Assembly (NCBI RefSeq): GCF_009389715.1
Contig: NC_052399.1
Span: 15,565,646 to 15,629,645, forward strand
DNA: 64,000 nucleotides
Direction: 5' to 3'
From: Phoenix dactylifera
Taxonomy: Eukaryota > Streptophyta > Magnoliopsida > Arecales > Arecaceae
A program made the translations under genes and the position numbers. Under the pieces are notes generated by a model. It saw nothing but the letters and a program-made list of their open reading frames with translations, was not told the DNA's origin and made no database searches. Of the stretch, positions 48,322 through 60,729 are shown piece by piece. Position 1 is the stretch's first letter. Each line of letters opens with the position of its first letter.

Positions 48322-48621
48322 GCCCTTTCCTCCCTCATTCTCACCACACCAAACCAACTATTCTCTCCTTCTCTAATACTATTATTTCTCTCTTCTAAAG
48401 TGCTCTTCTAGCAATTTAATTTTTAGTTTGCATTTAGCAAGTGTTCAAGTGCTACACAAGAGGAGGTTCCTGTTGAGAAGAGAAGGTCTCTCCTGTTGAG
48501 AGCACAAGAGGAAGCTCAGAATCTCGGCTCTGCGGCTCTGCCTCTGCCCTCCGACCCTCTACTCAATTCCTCCAATCCTCCTTGTGGTTAGTTTTTATTT
48601 TTTTAATTCATCAATTTAGAT

Positions 48622-50649
48622 ATGTCATCTTTTGAGGAAAGTCAGTTTGGCATTCCTCCTGTTTCTGAGGGAGAAGAAACTAATCCCCAACCCCATGTTC
48701 CTAGTTCCTCTAGAACTAGTGAACCGAGTGAAGATCAAACCTCTTCTGGTAAGAGGACTAGTGCTGTATGGACTGAATTTGATAGAGTTATGGTTGATAG
48801 AGTCTGGAAAGCTAAATGTAAAAAATGTGCCAAACTTTATAGTTGTAGTAGTAGTGGGGGAACAGGGCATTTAAAAAGACATCAAGAGAGTCATAGGATG
48901 CATGATTCTCATGCTCAAACTCAAAGTACCCTTAATATACAAGGGGGATTACTTGTAGGTAATTTTGCATATAATCATGAAAATCAAAGAAAAGCACTTG
49001 TAAAATGGATAGTTAAGGATGAATTACCTTTTAGTTTATGTGAATCTTTTAATTTTGAAGAATATGTTCAATTAAACCTACAACCTGCTTACAAAAGAAC
49101 TAGTAGGCGTACATTTAGAAGAGTAGCTATGACTAACTTTTTAGCAATGAAACAAAGTTTAATTGAATCACTTTCTACTTTAAATGTAAAAATTTCATTA
49201 ACTTCTGATATTTGGTCAGCATCTGTAGGTAGTAATTGTTTTATTGTCATTACTGCTCATTATATTGATAATGATTGGCAATTAAATAAACGTATTCTTG
49301 CTTTTTGTGCTTTTGATTTTCCACATTCTGGGCAACAAATTTCAAATATCATTTATCAAACTGCATGTTCATATAATATTAATGATAAAATTATGTCTAT
49401 TACTTTTGATAATGCATCTAATAATAATTCTGCTGTTGCATTATTAAAAGACTCATTGCATCCCATGTTAGATGGAAATTTATTGCATATTAGATGTGCA
49501 TGTCATATCTTAAATTTTTCTGTTCAAGCTGGCATGGGTATGATTCAAGATGTGATTGGTAAAATTAGAAATGCAGTTTCTTTTATTCATGCTTCAAGAT
49601 CAAGACTTCAAGAATTTAAGGAACTATGTATAAATCATGGTAAACGTTTTAAAAAATTTAAACTTGATGTAATTACTCGTTGGAACTCAACATATAGCAT
49701 GATACATGATGCATACCCATATAGAAACTTATTAAGTGCATATATTAATGATCGTGGATTAGGCTTTATATTGACTGAAACTGATTGGAATAAAGAAAAA
49801 ATTTTGGAAGATTTTTTGCTTAGTTTTTATAATGCTACCAATGTTCTTTCTGGTATTTATTATCCAACTTCATGTTCATTTTTACAACAAGCATATATAA
49901 TTAGTCAAAAATTTGCAGAACATAGATATGATGATGTTTTAATGCCTATTATTGACCTAATGGAATCTAAATGGAATGAGTATTGGGACAAGATATGTCC
50001 TATGCATAACTTAGCTGCTGTATTTGATCCTAGAGTTAAATTAAATGGCGTGCTAATTTTACTTGATGCATACTGTGAAAATATGATTAAAGATCCTGAA
50101 CCTGCTAAAAATGAGGTAAAACAACTTCTTTATGATATTTATGCTATATATGATGAAAAAAATCGTGGATCTAGAACACAAATACAAACCTCTATTCCTT
50201 CTTCTAGTAGTTCTCGTTCGTCATCTATTTTTTCATTCATTGCACAGAGAAGACACACACATGCTTCAAGTTTATCTTCATCTTCTTCATCTTTAAGTAG
50301 TGAACTAGAATTTTATTTACGAAATGATCTTCAGTCTGCATATGATGAAAATCAAATAGAGAATCTAGATGTATTATCTTGGTGGAAGAGTGTTAGAAAT
50401 CAATATCCTGTTATGTCTGCAATTGCACGCGATATTTTAGCTGTGCCGATGTCCACGGTAGCATCGGAATCTGCTTTTAGTGCAGGTCGGCGTGTTCTTG
50501 ACGAAAAGAGAAGTAGGATGACGGGCGAAACGGTGGAGATGCTTCTCTGCTTCAAAGATTGGTTGGATGCTGAGGCAAGACTTCAAGATAAAGGTGGACA
50601 TAATACAACATCCTCTGATGATGATGATACAAACACTACTGAAGACTGA
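48622..50649 (+). CDS. hAT-family transposase (BED zinc finger, RICESLEEPER-like), 675 residues
   Basis: Cut-and-paste transposase acting in the nucleus on its own element ends. Single uninterrupted frame, full family length. Domains: BED-type finger at about 45-92 with C66, C69 and H83/H87/H91; the hAT RNase-H-like core with the first acidic residue in TSDIWS (D196) and the second in TFDNASNN (D263), and the RCACHILN segment (291-298); a Ser-rich linker near 520-560; the C-terminal hAT dimerisation domain (about 565-655) with VASESAFSAGRRVLDEKRSR. Codons are AT-rich in contrast to the GC-rich element ends. No defects seen. It could be a live transposase or one recently silenced, and a host-domesticated gene is unlikely because the ends and target duplication are intact. 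Confidence 0.96.
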   Translation: MSSFEESQFGIPPVSEGEETNPQPHVPSSSRTSEPSEDQTSSGKRTSAVWTEFDRVMVDRVWKAKCKKCAKLYSCSSSGGTGHLKRHQESHRMHDSHAQTQSTLNIQGGLLVGNFAYNHENQRKALVKWIVKDELPFSLCESFNFEEYVQLNLQPAYKRTSRRTFRRVAMTNFLAMKQSLIESLSTLNVKISLTSDIWSASVGSNCFIVITAHYIDNDWQLNKRILAFCAFDFPHSGQQISNIIYQTACSYNINDKIMSITFDNASNNNSAVALLKDSLHPMLDGNLLHIRCACHILNFSVQAGMGMIQDVIGKIRNAVSFIHASRSRLQEFKELCINHGKRFKKFKLDVITRWNSTYSMIHDAYPYRNLLSAYINDRGLGFILTETDWNKEKILEDFLLSFYNATNVLSGIYYPTSCSFLQQAYIISQKFAEHRYDDVLMPIIDLMESKWNEYWDKICPMHNLAAVFDPRVKLNGVLILLDAYCENMIKDPEPAKNEVKQLLYDIYAIYDEKNRGSRTQIQTSIPSSSSSRSSSIFSFIAQRRHTHASSLSSSSSSLSSELEFYLRNDLQSAYDENQIENLDVLSWWKSVRNQYPVMSAIARDILAVPMSTVASESAFSAGRRVLDEKRSRMTGETVEMLLCFKDWLDAEARLQDKGGHNTTSSDDDDTNTTED

Positions 50650-50723
50650 AGAGTGAATACTGATTCACTGAATCACTGATGATTAGTAAGATTTCTTAAT
50701 TTTTTATAATTGTACATTTTTAT

Positions 50724-50818
50724 TGTATTCTGGAGATCAGACCAAGGTCCAAACCTCGGCCCTTTGGCCCCTTTCTTATTGTATTCTGGAGGTCAGACCA
50801 AGGTCCAAACCTCCCTTC
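50724..50818. repeat. Short tandem duplication in the transposase 3' UTR
   Basis: TTGTATTCTGGAG(A/G)TCAGACC and the following AAGGTCCAAACCTC occur twice about 60 bases apart, within the trailer of the transposase gene. Confidence 0.75.
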
Positions 50819-50959
50819 ATGTACCATTTTGATTTAAATTAATAAACTGGTAGGGGTCTATGCCAAACCCCCCACCATTAAGGTGGCTTTATATTCATAA
50901 ATCCTTAGTTTTCAATATTTATTAATTTATTAAAAAAATTTATGAAGCATTAATTTTTA

Positions 50960-51250
50960 TCGGGCCGGGCCCAGGCCCGGTCCGTGCCAGGCCCGCGGGC
51001 CAGCCCGGCCCAGGCCCTGATGGGCCGTGCCGGGCTGGCCCGCGGGCCGTGCCGTGCTTGGCCCGCGGGCCTAGAGCGGGCCGTGCCGGCCCAGGCCCGA
51101 AGCGGGCCGTGCCTGGGTCGGCCCGCGGGCCAGTAACCTGTGACCCGGCACGGCCCCTTTAAATGGGCCGTGCCAGGCACGGCCCGGCACTGTAGCTATC
51201 GGGCCGTGCCAGGCACGGCCCTCTTCGTGCCGGGCCGTGGGCGGCCCGGC
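50960..51250. repeat. Right subterminal repeat array of the hAT element
   Basis: Dense GGGCCGTGCC, GCCCGCGGGCC and GGCACGGCCC words, matching the left array in sequence and position relative to the end. It is longer (about 290 bases) and more GC-rich than the left array. Confidence 0.88.
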
Positions 51251-51266
51251 CCAGTGCCCAACCATA

Positions 51267-51274
51267 CTACAGGG
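51267..51274. repeat. Right 8-base target-site duplication of the hAT element
   Basis: CTACAGGG, identical to 48022-48029. Confidence 0.93.
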
Positions 51275-52420
51275 TTGTCTAAAGACATGTCTAAGATTTC
51301 TTATGTTATTTTAGAGTGATACATTGTTCACTGAGTTAGTATCATCAGATTGGAATTGTGGGGAAAAACTTTGGAGGATGCAAGTCGAATCAAGAAGAAA
51401 AAATAGACCTGGACTTCAGTTAAAATGATTTTAGAGGGATAAATCTATAATTTTACATTCATATTTTATATCCAGTAGTGGCGATAACTTAGTGCATGCA
51501 GTGGAGTTCTTCTTGGCTTATGTAGTTCAAAATGTTCAGCAGTAGAAAGGACCTAAAATACCAGGATGCTAGTGGCTGAACCAGTTATTAGGAAGTGCCT
51601 AGCAGTAATGATAAAGCTGATTTCAGAGCTTTGTTTTAATGACTTTGTCTCTAGTCTCTACCAAGTTGGGCAGTAGGGAAGATATTGTACGTGTCATTGA
51701 GGTTCTTGCTGTTGGTAACCTAAGCAGACAATGACTCATAAAAACCCTCAGTAGCTTGGCATGACTTAACTTTATTTCTTAGAATGACCTTGTTCTGCAT
51801 AATGCTGGTTTGCTTCTCTAGGAAGTGAGATGGTGTCACCACTTATTGAGAAGAAGAGAAGATTTCAACTAGCTTGTCAGAAAGGATGGCTACAGATGCC
51901 TAGACAGGTCTTGGTCTTCCAACTTCTGAAGGAAAGTCTTATTTATATAGCTTGAGTTCTATGACAAGCTGGTGTAAAGACTAATTGGTTTTGAATTGTA
52001 AAACATGTCATTCTGATAATTAGAAGAATACCATGTTATTGCAAAAGGTTTGCATCTATTGTTATTATTAGTAGAGCTGGCGTCAGCATTTACAAAGAAT
52101 TATGGCATTTTATTGGCCAATGCATTGCTTGTTCAGGATATTGCAAGAATGAAGAGGTTCTTTGCTCTATTCTAGATGTCTGTGTTATCTTGAAATAAAT
52201 TATATACACTAATGTGAAATTATGAACATAAGCAAAAAAAAAAATAATTCCCAAACCTATATTCAACTGACTTTCTGCGACATTATGGTTCAGTCCACTA
52301 GCCTTTATCCTTAGTTTGTATCCTAAACCATGAAATAGAAATAAAAGTAGTTGAATGTGGTACCTGTGATACAAAAAGTGTAATAAATACTGTCAAAATA
52401 ACTGACCTTTCTTTCTTTGT

Positions 52421-52631
52421 GGATGGAAGAAACTACACACCTTGAGAAGTTCAATCACAATTATTCACCGGACCTTAAAGTGGATGCTACTCGCCTAAAT
52501 GATTGAGGACTCAAAATCTAGATTACCTATTGTTTCTTGATCTGGAGGGACAAGTTGAGATTATTGAATTTCCTGTTGTGATGATTGATGCCAACTGCCA
52601 AGACTATCGAATTCATTGATTCATTCCATAG
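52421..52631 (+). pseudogene. ERI1-like pseudogene, exon 2 with exonuclease motif I
   Basis: MEETTHLEKFNHNYSPDLKV, then after a one-base loss near 52504 (GATTGAGG in place of GATTGGAGG) RTQNLDYLLFLDLEG and QVEIIEFPVVMIDAN, then another shift before IDSFHR at a GTAAAA donor (52632). D and E of DLEG are the first metal ligands of the DEDDh fold. The expected acceptor reads GTGG before ATGG instead of AG. Confidence 0.85.
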
Positions 52632-55600
52632 GTAAAATTTCTTCTGAAAATGCTATATGGGCGGGAGATTAATTAATTGTTGATTCTTGATACATTTTAT
52701 CTTTGTATCTGCAAAAAAACTCTTTTGCTTCTTTTCATATATGTATATATATATAATATTGACTTCTCTGCTACAACTTTATCTAAGGTCAGGCACTAAT
52801 TTTCATGCCAACAATATTCGGTGTGGCGTCTGTTAGGTTTATTATATAATACCTGAAGAGGTGTTCTATTCTCCTGTGATATTCCAATTCTTTTTACTGT
52901 TAGAATGCAGATGTTTGTGGCTGTAGAAGTGATTGAATATGAAAATGGAAATTCTATGTTTATTATGAATGGGGTTCTCATCAGAAATGGCTTGAACATG
53001 CTTAGTTTAGATTGCTTTGCAAAGCCTGGATTCTCAAGTTGGACCGTCGATTCTCCATCCCATTTGTGTAGTATTAATCATAGTTGCAGGGAGGTTTGTC
53101 ACTCATGTTGACCGGAGAGGCTAAATCCAGAAATGATTGATTCATTCCACATATGCACTCCAAAGTGCCACTTAGTACCTTGGGAAACTTGAGAAGTTTT
53201 GGATGTGAAAACACCCAGAGGGGAGGGGAGGAGAGGAGGAGGAGGAGGAATTTTGGATGGGAATAAGCCTACAGAGAGAGGAAGAGAAGAGAATATTAGA
53301 TAAAAAGAAATCTGTGGAAATAGAGAGATTAAATGATCTCTCTATTAATTTGGTGAGGGGTTAAATATTTCTTTATATGCTGAGGCCAAAATCACGACAT
53401 TATCACATCCTTTTATTTTTTTCCTTCTTATAAGGTAGCCTAGTGCATAATCCTCCCACCACTGCATGGTTTGGAGAGGGTTAGATATATGCAGCCGTAC
53501 TCTTGCATGTAGAGAGGTTGTTTCCATATTTTAAACCCGTGACATGCAGCTTTACCCTCACATGCAGAGAAGTTGTTTTCGTATTTTAAACCTGTGACAT
53601 CTAGGTCACAATGGAATAACCCGACGGTTGCGCCAAGTCTCATCCTCTACTATTTTTCTCTTGTAAGAACGAAAGATAATAGGTATGAAAAATAAAAGAG
53701 TATTTATATTTTAAATATATAGGTATCATTAAATTACAACATGTTTGAGAAATTATTATAAGTACCTAATATAAATTCAAAGAAAATTAGATCCTTTTCA
53801 TGAATTTTTTATATTTATATGTAGATACTTAATATTTTCATTTATTTTAGGATCACATATCATGTTTCCAAAATTAGAAATTTCCTTAGCCATTGTTTCC
53901 CATTTTGTGCTATTTAAATGTTTCCCACGCCAATTTCTATTCATGGCAACAATGGTATTAATCATTGAACTAAGATAGGGATGAATATTGAGTTGGAATT
54001 TGTAGGAGGTTTTTGGAGAGCGAGGATGTAATTCATAGTCAACCAAAAGAGAGCATATAAATTGTGATTTTGGTAACCATCCCTGTAGCAAACAAGTATT
54101 AATTGTTAACCCCTAACTAAGACCTTTTTCACCAGTCAAATTTTCCTTATTTTCTACAACATCATATTTAGTTGTTAGTGAAGGATACTTCTGGTACCAT
54201 CAAAACAAATGGGTAACTTATGCTTTGTGATGAATGTTATTTGTTATCTAAATCTATTAGAAGGGGAAAATGGATAAATTTAACCAATATATTATAATGA
54301 GGTCATGTGCTCTATACATGCTTCTATATTAGTGTCCAATGTCCACAAATCTGTGAAACCTAGGAGAATTCCTCTAAATAAGTATGTTTCTGAAGTTGGA
54401 TTTATGTAAGGAAGCTTTAAAGTATAGCAGGGTAGGTTCTAGTCAACCAAAAGAGAGCATATCAGTTGTGACCATCACCATAACAGAGAAGTTTTGATTA
54501 TATAGGTTTAGCATCATGCATTCATTAGTACTATATGATTCTTGTGGACAAATAAGGTAGACTATTGTAATGTCAATATCAATGGCCAGGAAATGCTTTG
54601 GACTTTCAAGTGGAATTTTTTTAAAAAAAATCTAGAGAGGGATCTAAATAATTACATTTCTAGTAATTTTAAGTAGGGTGGATGAAGCGCTGATTTGTTT
54701 TTGAGGTATTGCAGGATTGCCACAAGTTGGTATGTATTAATTCTTTGATAATAATAAGATCAGGAACGTTGTTTATATTCACTCAAGATTAGTATAGGAA
54801 GATTCAAGTTTGGATAATAGCTTTAATGGAGGTAAAGATTTGGAGGAGGGTAATTTAATGGAACACATATTGAGATGGTATGATCATGTGGAAAAGAGAA
54901 TGGAGGAGGCCTTGGTGCATAAAGGGGCTTGGATTTGTGCGGAAAGTAGAAAAAGAAGTGGAGAAGATGTAATAAGATATCTTCTAAATAATATTTACAT
55001 GCTTTTCTTGATAGAAGAGACTTCTGTAGAAATAAGATGCAATGTGACTTGAGAGAAAAATAGTACTAGAAGGTTGAAAATGAGAAGAACCATTCAATTA
55101 GCTAATGTCTCTTTCCTTTTTATTTTACGGTACAACAAGAAACATGCCTTTTTTCTTATCTTCTTCCTTCCCTCTTCTTGGCCAATCTCCTCTTTGCTCC
55201 TTCCCTTTTTTTTACCTTAGCTGGAGCAGCATTTGCATGGCAACTCCTGCCTTATCTTCTTCCTATGTTGTGCATCTTTCTTGCATGGACATGGACACAA
55301 AAATTGAATTTGAATAAGGATTTTAGTGTGTGATTCAGCACGTGGTAGAGAGCGAGATGGGGAATGTAGGAAAATATAAGGTTTTGTAAATTAAACTGTT
55401 TGATTAGATCATATAATAACATGTCTAAAAGTAATATCTGTTGGACAATCCATCTTATGGATAATTGGAAAATTACTTCTTTTGTTATTAATTGCTAAGC
55501 TATTAGTAACTAACTGATTCTTAGCATGGTGATGTCACACTTGGTTTCAAAGGTTTCAATAATTATGACTTTTTAATGTGCACATTGAATGACACGATGC

Positions 55601-56889
55601 TAATAAATTGAAGAGAAGAAGAGAAGGAAGAAGCTCACCTTTGGCTTTGATTTTTCTCACTCTTTATTTCTCTATTTCTTTTCCTCCTTCCATATTTTAT
55701 CTTTGGCGTGTACTTCTTTCTGCAGATTGCATCTGTGAAGATCTGGTTTAAGCTTAGATTTAATCATCATTTGATTGATTATGCAGCCAAACATTCATGA
55801 AGAGCTCTTATTTTCGTTTTTACTTTAGTGAACTCCCCAGCCTTGTAACACTTTCTGTTTCATTGTAACATTGAAATCTATGCACAATTTTAGAATCTTG
55901 TGGAGCATGTGGACTCGAGGTCATTAAGAATTCATATTCATCCCCTCCAGCCCCCCGCCGCAACAACCAAAAAAAAAACATTAGCTTGCATTTGTTCTGT
56001 TGCAGGACAACTAGTCCTTAGATCCATCAGAAAAATTCTATCTCCTCATTTCTTCAGAAAATGGCCAAAGGCATGAGATGTTGTAACACTAGGTCAGGTC
56101 AGTAGGATCTACCCATCTCCATCCATAATGTAGCTGGTTGAGTTCAGCTAAAGTTGGGCATATTGTAATTGGCGAAAAAGAATAATTAGAGCCCACCCTA
56201 GGAAGTAAGGTTACTTCTAATTGTATGTTGTGTCTGTATCGGGTATGTGTTGGATACTGATGCCCCTCAAATTCTTCTAGGATATCTGACAGATACTTAT
56301 TTTAAGCATCCTATTTTTAGATTTTGAAAAAGACTTCAAATACTTGTGAGATGTGCCCAAGATACTTCCCTAAGACCCTAGGGAGGGGTAGGGTTTTATT
56401 TTCCTTCATTTTTGATGAATCTTGACCTTTTAATGGTTAGTTTTGTGGTTTGTGATATTGATGCTTAATGGTCTATTGGTTTGAATGATGACTAAATTAT
56501 GGAGTTTGCGTATGTTAATGCTATTGTACAAAGTATGACTGTTATTTTATTTACTATTCTTTGTAGATTTTTTTTGCATATGTTTAAAACATGGGTATTT
56601 GTTCATTCTTGTATTCTATCCATATCATTATCACACTCTTGTATATTGGCATATCTGTATCTTGTATCTATATATGTGCTTATAGACGCACCCAAACAAA
56701 TAGGATGTATGCATTGTTTATGCTTTTATGCTTTAGTGGGCTTGCTTCACATTTATTTAATCTTCTCGCTACCATAGCTATCATAACCATCATGCCTTAT
56801 ATCAGCTAATTTAAGGTCAACTTTATTCGTGAATTATTACATCAAGATGAATTTTGTTTTGGGTTATCTTATACAACTCTTTGCATGGG
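52632..56889. other. Intron-like AT-rich stretch of the ERI1-like pseudogene; nothing else identified
   Basis: No recognised coding. 53120-53170 carries ATTGATTCATTCCA, a phrase also found at the end of exon 2, but the following translation does not match the family. Confidence 0.4.
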
Positions 56890-56970
56890 TTTGTAAGGCC
56901 AAATTTTGATGCGCGAGCAGGAAATTATGGAACATATTGAAGGAAAATATGGAAAATTTGGAGTTGACCA
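56890..56970 (+). pseudogene. ERI1-like pseudogene, exon 3
   Basis: FVRPNFDA is followed after a one-base shift by EQEIMEHIEGKYGKFGVD, ending at a GTATGT donor (56971). The family reads FVRPTKMSEQ...IEGKYGKFGVDR. The base pair before GTTTGTAAGG is GG where a splice acceptor AG is expected. Confidence 0.85.
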
Positions 56971-59900
56971 GTATGTCTAATCATTGTTGTAATTATTATA
57001 ATATGTGGTTTGGGTCTATCATGGACCAACTACTGATTGTTTCCCTTTGTATTCATGTTTTTGTGAATAATTGACATCGCATTCATTCACATGTAACTTA
57101 TTAATGCGGATCTCCAAAGTAAATGTGCATTTAATATATCATAAATCAAACATTTTATCGCATAGATTGAATGCTTTTTGAGATTTAACATTTTGCATAT
57201 CATGACTAGGAGACTGTTATTATATTTTAGTTGTTTGCTATGTATATTTAAAATTATGTACTTTGGATGAGCCCAAAATTTTACTATCAAACCAGATGAT
57301 CTATGTTTAGGATTAGTAGGTCAAACAACTAAACATTTTGGAGGAGTGCTACATTCAGCTATTACCACCCTTTAGATACCATTCACCATAAAAAATACTT
57401 GAGTTACATAAAATATGACTTAACATGTTGTGACTCTTATTGATTCACATTTTGTGGCATATCATGAACGTGCGCTCTTCATTGTCAACCATAGAGCCAC
57501 TCCTCCATGATATTAACCATGGTAAAACTTTTAAATTTGTTTTATGTTCCTCATTAATTTATTAAATCCAATTTTTGGAAAAAAATTTTTTGGCTGGACT
57601 ATGGGTTACACATCCTTGTTATATGTGACATACTTATGTGTTAAAAAGCATTAAGATAATTGATATGGTTGGACAGACTTACTGTTGATCATCATCATGT
57701 TTTCAGATCTGAAATCTCATCACTAGATTCTTGTTAGTTCTGTTACATGGAATTTACATGCTGTTAGCTGGACTTATAACCATGGATACAAGACTTTCTT
57801 ATTTCACATGTTCTAGATTCCACGGAGGTGCAAGGTATTCGTTTTACAAGTTGGGAAATGCTTATTTTCCATTTTCCATAGGGGAACTATGTCCTTGACA
57901 CTTTATTATTTTACATAACAAAATTTTCCATTCTAATTTAGTCAATCTAATGTGCTATTGGCCTAGTGTGTGTTCTAGTCATAACATTATTGAAAACAAT
58001 TCACACCCAGTTTGGGGGTACCATGAGACATTCCTTTATAGCTTCTCATGATATTTATTTGGAGATCTGTGGCACTCTTCTCATGGAAAACCTTTTGTAT
58101 CACTTGTATGATAGCACTGATAGGAAAATCTTCTCTAACAATCACATTAACATAGATATTGGAGCAGATCAATACTCGTAGAGTTGATCTGAAAGCAAGA
58201 TGAAGATGAGGAGTGACCACTTTAATCTTTAGGTATTGTACACAATGCTAGTTGTATGAGTGTTATGCCCAACCTCAGTTGTAGCTCTGAATAGATTTCA
58301 AATGTCTGTAATGGTCTAATTCTCCCCTTCCAGAACACAAATCATCCAGTTGGATATCCTGTAAGAGACATTCCTTATCTGGTTCAAAGGTCAATATGTG
58401 AAGGGTACCTGATACCTTATATGACAAGGTGCAAGTAGAAACATTCTTGAAATATTTCCAAAATATAAATTAGTTATGCATTATTCATATACCAATATAC
58501 CCAAGTCCTTTCCATTATTCATATTCTTGATCATCAATTGCAGCAATATTAAAAATTGTTGCATTCCCTAGTTAGCACTTGAGTCTGCCTTGTCACTCCA
58601 ATACGCTTGTGCCTAATTCTGGTGTGTCATGCCTCTTAACTAGCATGTTGTATCATAAGCAATCATCTATTGCTTCATTTGTACCAATCAAGATAAAATG
58701 CCTCTTGTGAGCTCTAATAAGGAGACTTCATTTGATAATGAGCTTATGGATGCGCATTTTTCGTGTTTGTCCTGCATACATTAAATAATGGCTTTACCAT
58801 CCTTGTAAAATTCTTTCTAAAATCTAATGGATAGTTTCATTAAATTTATTGTTATCAGCAAATATATACACCAAATAATTGGTGAAAGAGTATCATCAGC
58901 AACATGTTAGCCATACGTCCACTTATGTGTGTGGATACCCACACAGACACCCAATTTTCAAGCTTGTCCAAAACTGGCAAGCCAATATTCTGTCTTTGAC
59001 ATTCTAATGAATTCATCAAATTCTAAGACAGAAAACAGCTGAAGTAAATATTCCTTCTGTTATAGCCCCCTGTTAGATAAATTCGCTTCTAGGCATGACA
59101 TTCATAAGTGCGGCAATTTCAAAGAGCTAATGCAAGTCCAAATCCATCTTTCTTCAAAGTCTCTGCATTTCAAAATCAATAAGTTCTAATTAACTCCGTC
59201 ATATGTTTTTTTTAAAATTCTATCATTAGTTCTACTGTGTTTTTGCTCCAACTAAGAGTTTGTTGGGCATAGGCCATGCAGTCAGGTAGACCGTATAAAA
59301 GCAGTCCAGTAGTTCTGTAATTGGCGATCTCCACACACTGACCAGGACCTTAGTGATAATCTAAATTTGTAATTAGCAATCTTATTGGTTATAAGATATC
59401 TGATACTGGCAGCCTGTTCTATCTGACTGTAATGGAACTTGTTGATCCTTGTATTGCCTTTATAACAATCATTAAAAATCTCAAAGAGATCAAACTTAAA
59501 GAGATACCAGAAAATCTGATAGAAGACATAGGAAACATGTCCAGCTAGATTGTTTATTTGCTTGTTGTTCAGATACTACCATCTTTATGTCCTCCATTTA
59601 CAAAGGCTAGATAATTTAACCAAGCAAATTATACTGTTCTCTTAGCTTAATTTCTATATAGAATCTCTTCTCTCTTCTTTTGCAGAGAAGTTGTTATGGA
59701 AGGCAGTAATATGTTCTCTAGTTTTCTCTGCCTCAATCGTCTCTTAGTCTCTTGATAGTTCAATTGGCGACTACAAGAAAATTTTTATGAAAATCCACTA
59801 AGATGGAAAACATGCTCACCTCCTATACATATCTCTAGAACAATGGAGGAACCAATGAAATTGATCTGCAAAGAAAACAGGATAGGGGTATTCATTCTCA

Positions 59901-60006
59901 TGAGATTCCTTGTTGGCAATTTTATGTTCATTTGATTGCCCCTCTTTTTTTTTCCTAAATTAAGAATCGTTTACCTTTGTCTATAAGTTGCCAATATTAT
60001 GTTCAT
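56971..60006. other. Intron-like AT-rich stretch of the ERI1-like pseudogene
   Basis: Nothing identified on either strand apart from short AT-rich frames. Confidence 0.4.
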
Positions 60007-60458
60007 CAAAGATGGCAATTTATGATCCGACCTGAGATAAGTGGGTGAGGGTTTGGAGGCCATACCTGAGATAAGTGGCATAAACAGGTTTAGGTCATAT
60101 AATGTGTTGCTCAGACTTAACCTATTTATTAAATGGGTTGGGTTCAGGATTGGAGGCCATACCTTTCTAACCTGTTTTGACCCGTTTAATAATTGGCTCA
60201 GGTTGAGTTGGCTACAACCTAACCCACTAAAGACCCATTTAAACTATTTAAGATCTGTTTATCCTTTTTCTCATGGACCTGACCTAATCCGGCCTATTTA
60301 TTGAATGGGTTATGCAGGTCAGGGTGGCTTACCTGTTTAATAAACAGGATGGGTTTCGTTTTGGATCTCCGACCTGTTTGATAAATGGTTTGGTTCAGTT
60401 TGACAGGTTTTCACTAACACTTATGTCTTAACTTGACCTGACCGACCTGCCACCCCTA
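60007..60458. mobile_element. hAT-type MITE in the ERI1-like pseudogene intron
   Basis: Left end CAAAGATGGCAATTTATGA and, on the other strand, right end TAGGGGTGGCAGGTCGGTC share ATGGCA/GTGGCA at matching offsets. The interior is built from AACCTGTTTATTAAATGGGTT-like words in both orientations, as in many plant hAT-derived non-autonomous elements. The flanks ATGTTCAT (59999-60006) and GTGTTCAA (60459-60466) agree at six of eight bases, a decayed target duplication. No coding. Confidence 0.72.
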
Positions 60459-60729
60459 GTGTTCAATAATTCAGGATTCATATAGGTCTGAATTGCCTCT
60501 TACTAGGCAGAAACCACCAGACATCCCCCATATTTATTCCAGAGCTATTCTGACCATATCAAAAGTTCAGCCATCATGCAGTCAGTCCTAGTGGTAGTTG
60601 CATTAAAAAATGCTTTTTTGTTTCTCATTTTTGGCTTTATATATACTAAATAATACAGAGGAAGTATCTTTTGGAAGATAATTCTGAAACCAATAAAATA
60701 TGTTCAGTCATTACTTATTTGTTGTGCAG

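Larger units (their letters stand above)
48030..51266 (+). mobile_element. Complete hAT DNA transposon (3237 bases), apparently autonomous
   Basis: Ends are TAGTGTTGGGCA (48030-48041) and TGCCCAACCATA (51255-51266), inverted repeats of 12 bases with two mismatches. An exact 8-base target duplication CTACAGGG flanks it (48022-48029 and 51267-51274), as hAT elements make. GC-rich arrays of GGGCCGTGCC and its complement lie inside both ends. It holds one uninterrupted transposase frame and lies in the first long intron of the ERI1-like pseudogene. Confidence 0.95.

Noticed and set aside
52905-53111. 68-codon plus-strand frame within the nuclease pseudogene intron
   Set aside because: The translation does not match the ERI1-like family or any other family I know, and no splice borders fit.
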